A stretch of DNA of 64,000 nt. Origin: Trebonia sp963759545 (GTDB taxonomy: Bacteria > Actinomycetota > Actinomycetes > Streptosporangiales > Streptosporangiaceae). Positions 36,502-44,399 of the stretch are shown piece after piece. Where the stretch lies: the NCBI GenBank assembly GCA_963759545.1, contig CAVXAB010000022.1, positions 1 to 64,000 of the forward strand. The letters are read 5' to 3'. Within the stretch, counting starts at the first letter, position 1; each line of letters opens with the position of its first letter. The position numbers were made by a program, and so were the translations under genes. The notes under the pieces are model-generated. The model had not been told where the DNA came from. It saw only the letters and a list, made by a program, of their open reading frames with translations, and did no database searches.

Positions 36502-36600
36502 GTTGTCTCCCGGGGGGCGACCCCCCGTACCCCCCGATGCGGGTCCCGGCGAGCCCGATGGCAAAACCCGCCATCGTATCGGGCCCGCCCGGCCCCGCGG
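36502..36600 (-). repeat. GC-rich dispersed repeat, copy 2, inside nrtL
   Basis: Full second copy of the element at 35786-35880. Its core is followed (36472-36501) by a 33-bp near-duplicate of the same core, so two cores stand in tandem. Read in frame, it encodes a low-complexity stretch containing GGYGGSPPGR. Confidence 0.75.
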
Positions 36601-37164
36601 TCCCCTGCCGCTCGACCCGGGCGGGCGGCTCCCGCGAGTCCGGAGAAGGCGCGTGGGCCGGGAGAGTAAGCCGATTCCGTTCGGTGCCTGCGGGATCGGC
36701 GACCGTCGCACCCGCGGCGGCGGCGAGGCTGGCGGTCAGTCGCGCGGCGAGTGCCGCTCTTGCCTTTTCCCACGTGGGGGCGGCCAGCGGGTCGGCAGGG
36801 GAGGCGGCGGGGACGGTCACTCCGGCGAGTGCGTCGCTGGTGACGCAGGCGGGGCCCGCCGCCGCGACGACGTCCGCGACGGCGGCGAGGCTCTCGGGGG
36901 TGACGGTGACGGTGAGGTAACCGGGGCCGGTGACCTCGGCGCTTGCGATCCAGCGCTCGGCCCGGAGCCCAGCGGCGATGGCCGCGGCGGTCGCCGCGGG
37001 GTTAGCGCCGAGGGCGAGGGCGACGCTGGCGGCGTACTGGCCGGGGGTGCCCGTCGGGCGCAGGCCGGGCTCAGCGGCCGCATCCAACCCGGCGGCGGCG
37101 ACCGCACGGGCGAGCGCGCGCCGCAGGTCCCTGGTGATCACGTTCTGCCGGATCTGGTGCCGGT

Positions 37165-37581
37165 TCAGGCGGGCGGGGCGCCGGCCAGCTCGCGGACGAC
37201 CCGGATCATCTCGCCGGGATCGAAGGGCTTGGTCAGGTAGGCGTCGGCGCCGACATTCGTCCCGCGGGCGATGTCATCTTCCTGGGCACGGGCGGTGATC
37301 AGCACGACCTTGATGTGCGCGGTCTCCGCCGTCTTGCGCAGCTGAACCGCGGTCTCCCAGCCATCGAGGCGCGGCATCATGACGTCAAGCGTGATCACGT
37401 CGGGCGCGATCTCCTGCACGTGGTCAAGGCAGTCCTGGCCGTCCACCGCCGTCGCCACCTCGAACCCCTCAAGCTGGAGGTTCACCGCGATGAGCTGCCG
37501 TATCACCTCGTCGTCGTCGACAACGAGCACCCGCCCCAAACCTTGCGTCACACTCGGTGAGGGTACCGCCTTTCTCGACAT
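37165..37581 (-). CDS. Single-domain response regulator
   Basis: A 138-residue stand-alone receiver domain: acidic pocket VVDDDEVIRQL (Asp22-24), phospho-acceptor Asp66 in TLDVMMPRLDGW, switch Thr96 in LITARA and Lys118 in LTKPFDP. No output domain, so it must act through protein contacts, CheY/Spo0F style. ATG 37581 has AGG five bases upstream; an internal GTG is possible. No sensor kinase is nearby. It precedes nrtL by 23 bp. Confidence 0.9.
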   Translation of the reverse strand: MSRKAVPSPSVTQGLGRVLVVDDDEVIRQLIAVNLQLEGFEVATAVDGQDCLDHVQEIAPDVITLDVMMPRLDGWETAVQLRKTAETAHIKVVLITARAQEDDIARGTNVGADAYLTKPFDPGEMIRVVRELAGAPPA

Positions 37582-37692
37582 GTTGCCTAAACAGAGGCGG
37601 CATCTTGGCTGAGGATAAGCTGAGGAGACCAGCGCGTCCGGCGCGCGTGTCACAACCGCCGCCCTGTCCTGGTAGCCTTTCTCCGTTGGTGA

Positions 37693-37764
37693 GCCCCCAT
37701 AGCTCAGGGGATAGAGCACTGGCCTCCGGAGCCAGGTGCGAAGGTTCGAATCCTTCTGGGGGCA
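37693..37764 (+). tRNA. tRNA-Arg, anticodon CCG
   Basis: A 72-base cloverleaf. Acceptor GCCCCCA pairs with TGGGGGC, discriminator A; D arm includes TAGCTCAGGGGATAGAGCA; anticodon stem CTGGC/GCCAG encloses CTCCGGA with anticodon CCG; T arm GGTTCGAATCC. CCA is not encoded. It lies 13 bases from the stop of the DUF262 gene, so it borders the candidate island. Confidence 0.97.
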
Positions 37765-37776
37765 CCTTCCCGCCGA

Positions 37777-39777
37777 TCACATTCTCATCGCTGCCAGCGG
37801 GGTTTCCGCGTCGGCAGCGTGCGGCCAGGGTTTCGCTGCCCGGCCCGCGGCCCCCTGTTTCCTGCGGCGGACATGGTTACGGAGCGAATCGGCCGAGGTG
37901 AAGGTCTCGTACCCGAGCTCCTTGAGCCGGTCCAGGTCCGTTTCCGCCGGGTCGAGCACGAGGATGACGGGATTGCCCCGGCCGGGCCGCAGGCCTTCCG
38001 GCCAGCACGCCTCGGCGATGGCAAGCACCTCGCCCGTCGCCGGATCTGACACCTCGCAATCGACCGCGGGGTCCGCGTAACCCAGCTCGACAAGCTCCGC
38101 GACGAGGGCCGGCGGCGGCTGACTCGTGGCGGAATCGGGGTCTGCCGTCTCCTGCGTGACCACCGTCAGCCGGGCAAGTGACCCACAGGACCCGGGCGCG
38201 TCGCCCGAGCGGAGCCGGCTGAGAAAGCTGTTGGCCGCCGCGGCTAGCAGCTCACGGCGGGCGGCGAGGAAGTCGGGATAACGGTCGATGCGCCAAAGTG
38301 CCCGGTCCTGGGGTATCCACTGCGAGGCGAGCGCGCCAGGCTGCCTCGCCTCAACCGCGCCGCAGTACTCGTCCGGCTCGCGTTTCGCGATGACCAGGCT
38401 GGTTTCCCTGGTGAGGAAGCAGAAGTTGGCGACGGCGTTAACCTGGCCGCTCGGGTACCCGGCCGCGAGCAGCATCGCTTTGGGGAAGATGTGGTGGACC
38501 TGCAGGGTGGCGGGCTGGCCGGGCCGCTGGGCGTGCAGGGGCAGGCCGGTGCCGAAATCCATGGCGCCGTGCACCCGGGTGAGCAGGTACAGCAGCGGGT
38601 AGCACCGCGAGCCCTGGCCCGAGCCGGCGAAATCCTGGCCGTCGATGACCAGGTTCCCGCCGCGCCAGCGCTCGAGCGAATCGATCAGGCCACCGATGCC
38701 GGACCGGCTTGCCGTGTCGCAGTCGTTGTTGAGTAGGGTCTCGCCCGAGCCGGCGTACCGCCCCCAGAGGGCGGAGTGAATGTACCAGTACAGGACACGA
38801 GCGGTTTGCGCCGGATCGGCGAAATGGCCGCCAGTTTGGTGCAGCATGCGGCAGATTACCGGGAAGGCGTACCTGCCCGTCAGCACTCGATTGTGGTCAA
38901 GTCCGAGATTTCCGACCACGACATCAAGGAAATGGCTAACGTACCCGGCGGAGGCCTCAAGCGCCCGCTGGAAATCGGCAACCTGGATCGTGTCCAGCGA
39001 GCCAAATCCGGCCCGGCCGGTCGCGACGGCGCTGGTGATGCGCAGCAGCCAGTCCAGGGTGAAGGAAAATCCTTCTTTCTCCCAGCGGTCCAAGTGAGCG
39101 CGCATGGCGCCGCGGGCCTCCGGCCAGTGAGCGCATTTCTTGGCCAGCGCGATATCTCCCTTGGACAATTTTGTGCCGCCCGAATTGACCAGGTTGAAGA
39201 TATCGATCACCTCATCGATGCCCTTATCCTCACCGGTGATCTTTTCCTCGTGAAAATCCCGCTCGAGCACCTGCCGCAGCCTGGCCAGCCGCTCCACGTA
39301 GGAGATGACCCGCGGCCGGGTAGCCGGGTGGGCGTTCAGCGTCCCGATGTGGGGCTCAAGCCCCCCTGTGTACAGCGACGTGACATCGATCCAGCGTGGA
39401 TCGTCGCGCATCTTGGCGGGCGCGTAGAACTCGAAGATCTCGTCCTCCACGTGGAACCGCAGCCCGGAGAATGCCTTCTCATCCCCCTGGAAGAAGGCCG
39501 GCGGCCGCCCGCGGGTGATCCCGTACAGTGAGGTGATCCGCTGCTGTCCGTCCAGGATAAGCACCCGGAGGGCGGGGATCGCCGCGGCCGCGCCGCGGAC
39601 AAGCGAGCCGTCGGCCCGCGTCTCCCAGGTCAGCAAGCTGCCGACCGGGTAGCCGAGGTACAGAGACCGCATGAGCCCACGGACCTGGTCGCGGTGCCAT
39701 ACGTAGCCGCGCTGAAACTCGGGTAGCAGCACGCTGCCAGAATCGATCTGGTCAAGAATGGCGGCCAGCTTGGTCAC
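37777..39777 (-). CDS. DUF262/HNH nuclease, GmrSD-like type IV restriction-type protein
   Basis: A 666-residue single-chain GmrSD-like protein. N-terminal DUF262 (ParB/sulfiredoxin-like NTPase): LPEFQRGYVW at 18-27 and DGQQR at 76-80, followed by FNLVNSGGTKLSKGDIALAK. C-terminal DUF1524-type HNH region: VHHIFPKAML at ~426 with NAVANFCFLTRETS. Family members cut modified phage DNA. A further ~85-residue tail (AEACWPEGLRPGRGNPVILV and onward) is of unknown class. GTG 39777 has GGGAG four bases upstream; TTG 39804 is in frame. Divergent from the helicase fusion, sharing a 202-bp control region, which suggests one system. Confidence 0.85.
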   Translation of the reverse strand: MTKLAAILDQIDSGSVLLPEFQRGYVWHRDQVRGLMRSLYLGYPVGSLLTWETRADGSLVRGAAAAIPALRVLILDGQQRITSLYGITRGRPPAFFQGDEKAFSGLRFHVEDEIFEFYAPAKMRDDPRWIDVTSLYTGGLEPHIGTLNAHPATRPRVISYVERLARLRQVLERDFHEEKITGEDKGIDEVIDIFNLVNSGGTKLSKGDIALAKKCAHWPEARGAMRAHLDRWEKEGFSFTLDWLLRITSAVATGRAGFGSLDTIQVADFQRALEASAGYVSHFLDVVVGNLGLDHNRVLTGRYAFPVICRMLHQTGGHFADPAQTARVLYWYIHSALWGRYAGSGETLLNNDCDTASRSGIGGLIDSLERWRGGNLVIDGQDFAGSGQGSRCYPLLYLLTRVHGAMDFGTGLPLHAQRPGQPATLQVHHIFPKAMLLAAGYPSGQVNAVANFCFLTRETSLVIAKREPDEYCGAVEARQPGALASQWIPQDRALWRIDRYPDFLAARRELLAAAANSFLSRLRSGDAPGSCGSLARLTVVTQETADPDSATSQPPPALVAELVELGYADPAVDCEVSDPATGEVLAIAEACWPEGLRPGRGNPVILVLDPAETDLDRLKELGYETFTSADSLRNHVRRRKQGAAGRAAKPWPHAADAETPLAAMRM

Positions 39778-39896
39778 GACGCTCCCGTCACGTGAGTCAT
39801 ACAAGGTCGCAGGCAGGAATATAGTTGACCGGCGTGAGCTAGGCCGATCTGCAATCTACTTGCTGCGGACGACAGTTGCGGCGTCCAAAGCTGGAC

Positions 39897-39917
39897 AGAT
39901 TCAACTTAATTGAATCT
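39897..39917. promoter_or_regulatory. AT-rich perfect dyad in the divergent promoter of the candidate defence pair
   Basis: AGATTCAA and TTGAATCT are perfect inverted arms around CTTAA, in a sharply AT-richer patch between the DUF262 gene (start 39777) and the helicase fusion (start 39980). The run TTTTCTTTC follows. It could be an operator shared by both genes or a small terminator. Confidence 0.5.
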
Positions 39918-39979
39918 TTTCTTTCGCGATCGCAAGTGGTGCCGAGCGGTTTCTGGGACAGTGACAGGGGGACAAGGCG

Positions 39980-42900
39980 GTGGCACGCCTGGCGATCGGT
40001 AAGGGCTTTCTGACCGAATACGGGAGGCTGGACAAGGATGTGCAAGGTGCCGTCGATGCGGCAATCGCCAAGTTCGCCAAGCACCCCCATCCCGGTTCCC
40101 ATCTGGAAAAGCCGCAGCGCAGCTGGGACGACCGCATCCGCACCCTGGAGGTGGACAACCGCTGGCGCGGTATCGTACTGGCGCCCATGACCGGTGATAC
40201 ATACTGCCTAGTCACGATTTTGCCCAAGGATAAGGCGAAAGCCTACGCCACCAGCCACCGGTTCAGCGTCAATCCAGCGCTCGGAGTGCTCGAAGTCCGG
40301 GACGAGGAAGCGATCCAGCGGCTGCAACTGCAGCTGCAGGAGGCCTCCAAGCCCAATGGCAAACGGCTATTCGCCGATGTTAGCGACGGCGAGCTTGCCC
40401 GGCTTGGCGTCGACGCGCAAATCCTGCCGACGATCCGGCTGATGACCAGCGAGGCGGACCTGGAGACGCGGCAGGCGGCGTTGCCTGAGGCGCAGTACGC
40501 GGCGCTGCACGCCCTGGCCTGCGGCATGACCCTGGACGAGGCCAGGGAGGAGGTTGCCAGGCTTTACGCCGCGGGCACGACGCCCGAGCAGGTAGACACG
40601 GACGACCTCGTCTCGGCGATGGAGCGCAGCCCGAGCCAGGTCACCTTTGTTGCCGGGCATGAGGAGTTGCGGCTAATCCTCGCGCACCCGTTCGCGGCGT
40701 GGCGCATGTTCCTGCACCCAAGTCAGCGCAAGATCGCTTACCGGACAAGCTACTCAGGCCCGGCACAGGTGACGGGCGGCCCTGGGACGGGCAAGACGGT
40801 TACCCTGCTGCACCGCGCGGCTTTCCTTGCCGCGCGCGCGGCGATACGACCAGCAAGCGAGTCAAGAGCGGACGGCCAACCGCATCCGGCGGCGCCAGGC
40901 GCCGCCCAGGTGCTGGTAACGACCTTCAACGGCACCCTGGCCGCCGCCCTCGGTACCCAGCTAGACCTGCTGATCAAAGACGACGGCGCGCGCCGCGGTA
41001 TCGAGGTGCTCAACGTCGACCGGCTGGCCTACCGCATCGTCAAGGCGGCGAGGGGCGCTGCCGTCATCGCCGACGAACGGATCCTGCGCACCCAATGGGC
41101 GGCGGCCGCCGCCGCGGCGGGGCTTGACTTTACCCCGGCGTTCCTGAAGAACGAGTGGGAGCAGGTCATCCTGGCGCAAGACCTGCAGACCGAGCAGTCG
41201 TACCTGACCTGCCTGCGCACCGGCCGGGGACGACCGCTTACCAAGACTCAGCGCAGCCAGGTCTGGCAGGCCGCACAGCAGGTCACCGCCGAACTCGCCA
41301 GCGCCCGCCAGTCCACCCACCTGCAACTGGCCAACGAGGCCACGCACTTGCTCCGCGAGACGGGAGCGCCGCGGTACCTGCACATCCTGGTGGACGAGGC
41401 ACAGGACCTGCACCCTTCCCAGTGGCGGCTGCTCCGCGCGGCCGTGGCGGCCGGGGCGGACGACCTGTTCATCGTGGCCGACCCGCACCAGCGCATCTAC
41501 GACAACCGGGTCTCGCTCGCCAGCATGCGGATCAGCGTGCGGGGCAGGAGCCAGCGGCTGTCGCTGAGCTACCGAACCACTCAGGAGGTCCTGACCTGGG
41601 CGGTAGCGCTGCTCGGCACGGATCCGGTGACCGGCCTTGACGGCGAGGTTGACTCCCTGCTCGGCTACCGGTCACCGATGCACGGCCCGCGCCCGCAGCT
41701 TCGGATGACGGCGACACGAGCGGAAGAGTTCAGCCTTCTTGCCGAACAGATCCGCTCATGGCTCGCACTCGGCATCGAACCGCAGGCCATCGGTGTGACG
41801 GCCAGGTCCGCCAGCCTGGTGCGCGAGGCGCGCCTGGTGCTGAAGGCCGACGGCGTCATGACGGTCCCGCTGAGCGGGCGCCACAACGCGCAGGCGGTCC
41901 GGGCCGGCACCATGCACGCGATGAAGGGCCTTGAGTTCCAGGCCGTCGCGGTCATCGGAGTTGAGCGCGGACTGGTCCCGGAACCCGCGACGATCACCCC
42001 GGAAAGCGAAGACCCGGCCGCGTACGCCCAGGACCTGCAGCGCGAACGCTGCGTCCTGTTCGTGGCGTGCACTCGGGCCAGAGACCATCTCTACGTATCG
42101 GGCACCGGCCAGCCGAGCACCTTCTTGCCGGCCCGCGAGTCGGATCCGCCACCGCCCGGCCGGGACGGCGCGGCGCCGGCCGGCGAGGGCGCGGTCGCTG
42201 CTTCTCCGCCGAAAGTCAGCATGAGGGAACTGCTTTGGTCGCGTGAGGACTCATGGCGGCCACGGCTCAGATGTGCGTCCCTCATCGCGGAAGCGGATCT
42301 TCGTCCTGACCACACCCGCCAGGTGGCGGTCGTCCTCGGCCGGCTCTACGCGGACCTGCGGCACCCGCGGTCCGAGGGGGAATCGCTACTGTCGCGCTGG
42401 CCGGCCTGCCTGGCGGCGGCCATGGCGGGAGTGGCGGCGACGGATAACGCGGGCGAAACGTACTGGCGCGCGCTGTGGGAGGCTGCCTGCTTCCAGGGCA
42501 CGACAGAGGATGAGGTGATCTGGGGGCACGCGTTCAACACGGCGATCGGCCGCCTTGGGATGGCGATGTTCCCAGAACTGCCGCTTCCCTCCGCCGGCGC
42601 GATCTTGATGCACGCCGGCGTGCCCGCGTACTGCCTGGGTGATTACCTCCGGCTGCTGACTTCCCGCCGCCGGCTTGACCCAGGGATGGACGCGGAGAGC
42701 TTTCTCGCCTGGGCGACGGCGGCCGGTCGCGAGACGCGCCTGTCTCAGCTCGACGAGCCCGCCAGGCGATTCCTGCTCAACGGGGGCGACTACGCCCACG
42801 ACATGGTGGACCGCACGCTCGGCCTGCTCGACCGGCTCACGGAGCCTGACCCCGACCTTGACGGCGTCGGGCTGCCCGGCTACCTGCTCGAGGCGGCTAG

Positions 42901-44383
42901 GGCGGAACTCGCGGCCGGCCATCTCGACCTTTCCGGTATCGGCAGGCGCCGTGCGGGCGGCCAGGGTGCCATGATCATCGGACGGCAGGCAAAGCCGCGG
43001 ATCGCGCTCGATCCATACGGGCAGGGCGTTCACGTGCTGCTGCCCGCCGTCGATGGTGATCCGCCAGCCGGCGGCGCGGCCTGGCGGATCACCGCGGATG
43101 GCGACGCTCATCACGTGCCTGGGGGCACCACGCGGGCCGGCGCGGCCGGGACAACGCCGCACGCCGGCTTCCCGCTCAAGCCGGTACGCACGGTGCTCGT
43201 CTCACTCGCCGGCCACGAGGGCCCCGCCACCGAACTCCGCGTCGTCGACCATGCCGACCCCGTTCTCTTTTTCACCGAGGACGGCCGCCGGCTCGCAGGT
43301 ACCGTGTCCCTGCCGCGGGGAAAGGTCTGGATCATCCACCCGACCGACCGGGAACTTGAGTTCACCGGCCGGGTCGCGCAGATCGTCGGGCCGACGGTCG
43401 CCGTTGGCTGGGACGGCTGGCTGCAGCGGCTCGTCTCGCTGGAGAACGTGCAGGCCGTCGGCTTGCCTGGCTGCCGTTCGCATTCGGTGGCGGCCCGTGC
43501 CAGGCCGCGGCTCCTGCTTGACGATCCGCTTCCCGGTGTAGCCACGCCCGCGGGCTCGCCCGTGTACGCCGTGCCGCCGCGACTCCTGCTCCCGCAGAAC
43601 CTGGGTGCCAACATCCGCTGGCATGCCGAGGTAAGGCGAGTCGGCGGCGGCGCTCCGCTCGCCAGCCGCTTCGCGGGCCCGGCAGGCGAGATCGATATAT
43701 GGGAAGGCATTCCGCGCCCCGCGCTCGGCTCGTTCGAGATCACCGTCCGTGGCCCGCTTGGCCGGGGACTGCGCGCCGCGATCTTCGTGGCAGAGGGCTT
43801 GTCCGTCGCCTACCAGCCTCGGGTGCGCCCGCTGACCGGAGCGGGGCTGGCTGCCGGGACAGCCAGGCTAGCGGCGATAACAGGCGCGACGGCGCAGCCG
43901 CCAGCCTTGCGCTTCGGCCCCCGTGAGCACGCGCACGCCGTCGATTACCGCACCGACGCGGAGTCCGCACCACTGGTCGTCACGCCGCCGCACGTCGCCG
44001 TCCTGTGCTCGGGCGCAGGCGTGGCGACGTGGACAACGGCCCAGATTCACCTGGTCGCCGAGGACTTCGCCGCCGCCGGCCGCCTGCTCATTCGCGTCCC
44101 GCCCGGCCAGGTGGCGGGCACCGGCAGCCAGAACCGGCCCGAGCTAGCAGTTCTCGTCCGCGGGCAGCAGGTACAGGTCATCGAGGCGACCGGCCAGCAG
44201 CCACCTGGGCTGGTCGGGTTCGAGCTGGCCCGCGCCGCGGAGACAATCGCCGCGTACGGCCGCGCGGAACTGGCGGTGGACATGGGTGGCGTGCTCATGC
44301 CCGTTGGTCACGTCCGTCCGCGGCGGGTGGCACTCGGCGTGGACAGCATCTTTAACGGCCCCTGCTGCTCGCTGCACCACTAA
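39980..44383 (+). CDS. Giant RelE-like / UvrD-type helicase / unclassified C-terminal fusion
   Basis: A 1467-residue protein. Residues ~1-105 resemble RelE/ParE toxins (LDKDVQGAVDAAIAKF, then WRGIVLAPMTGDTYCLVTIL). Residues ~215-715 are a superfamily I UvrD/Rep helicase: Walker A GGPGTGKTVTLLHRA (~265), VDEAQDLHPSQW (~470), LSYRTTQEVL, GTMHAMKGLEFQ and VACTRARDHLYVSG (~697). Residues ~750-1000 are helical and ~1010-1467 beta-rich; I recognise no family there. No antitoxin gene is beside it. GTG 39980 has GGGGGA seven bases upstream. With the divergent GmrSD-like nuclease it forms a candidate anti-phage pair; that role is inference. Confidence 0.85.
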   Translation: MARLAIGKGFLTEYGRLDKDVQGAVDAAIAKFAKHPHPGSHLEKPQRSWDDRIRTLEVDNRWRGIVLAPMTGDTYCLVTILPKDKAKAYATSHRFSVNPALGVLEVRDEEAIQRLQLQLQEASKPNGKRLFADVSDGELARLGVDAQILPTIRLMTSEADLETRQAALPEAQYAALHALACGMTLDEAREEVARLYAAGTTPEQVDTDDLVSAMERSPSQVTFVAGHEELRLILAHPFAAWRMFLHPSQRKIAYRTSYSGPAQVTGGPGTGKTVTLLHRAAFLAARAAIRPASESRADGQPHPAAPGAAQVLVTTFNGTLAAALGTQLDLLIKDDGARRGIEVLNVDRLAYRIVKAARGAAVIADERILRTQWAAAAAAAGLDFTPAFLKNEWEQVILAQDLQTEQSYLTCLRTGRGRPLTKTQRSQVWQAAQQVTAELASARQSTHLQLANEATHLLRETGAPRYLHILVDEAQDLHPSQWRLLRAAVAAGADDLFIVADPHQRIYDNRVSLASMRISVRGRSQRLSLSYRTTQEVLTWAVALLGTDPVTGLDGEVDSLLGYRSPMHGPRPQLRMTATRAEEFSLLAEQIRSWLALGIEPQAIGVTARSASLVREARLVLKADGVMTVPLSGRHNAQAVRAGTMHAMKGLEFQAVAVIGVERGLVPEPATITPESEDPAAYAQDLQRERCVLFVACTRARDHLYVSGTGQPSTFLPARESDPPPPGRDGAAPAGEGAVAASPPKVSMRELLWSREDSWRPRLRCASLIAEADLRPDHTRQVAVVLGRLYADLRHPRSEGESLLSRWPACLAAAMAGVAATDNAGETYWRALWEAACFQGTTEDEVIWGHAFNTAIGRLGMAMFPELPLPSAGAILMHAGVPAYCLGDYLRLLTSRRRLDPGMDAESFLAWATAAGRETRLSQLDEPARRFLLNGGDYAHDMVDRTLGLLDRLTEPDPDLDGVGLPGYLLEAARAELAAGHLDLSGIGRRRAGGQGAMIIGRQAKPRIALDPYGQGVHVLLPAVDGDPPAGGAAWRITADGDAHHVPGGTTRAGAAGTTPHAGFPLKPVRTVLVSLAGHEGPATELRVVDHADPVLFFTEDGRRLAGTVSLPRGKVWIIHPTDRELEFTGRVAQIVGPTVAVGWDGWLQRLVSLENVQAVGLPGCRSHSVAARARPRLLLDDPLPGVATPAGSPVYAVPPRLLLPQNLGANIRWHAEVRRVGGGAPLASRFAGPAGEIDIWEGIPRPALGSFEITVRGPLGRGLRAAIFVAEGLSVAYQPRVRPLTGAGLAAGTARLAAITGATAQPPALRFGPREHAHAVDYRTDAESAPLVVTPPHVAVLCSGAGVATWTTAQIHLVAEDFAAAGRLLIRVPPGQVAGTGSQNRPELAVLVRGQQVQVIEATGQQPPGLVGFELARAAETIAAYGRAELAVDMGGVLMPVGHVRPRRVALGVDSIFNGPCCSLHH

Positions 44384-44399
44384 GCCGGTACAGGGGCAG

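Larger units (their letters stand above)
35916..37141 (-). pseudogene. nrtL: ArgS-related anticodon-binding protein NrtL, interrupted by GC-rich repeats and a frame change
   Basis: Two frames together encode an NrtL-like protein: an ArgS-type N-terminal domain (VTGPGYLTVTVTPESLAAV) in 36540-37141 and the DALR-type anticodon-binding domain in 35916-36480 (LARAVPGKPLRLDKEI, PANPAYAVRYAHARAA, LSWLPERVAAAARRGRPDEF, GLGLLGVTAPDRL). No catalytic HIGH/KMSK domain exists, as in NrtL. The frame changes inside two tandem copies of the GC-rich core (36472-36540), 35 and 33 bp long; the two extra bases explain the shift. Either a real lesion or a homopolymer error. Role of the family unknown; it is conserved before lysA. 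Confidence 0.75.
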
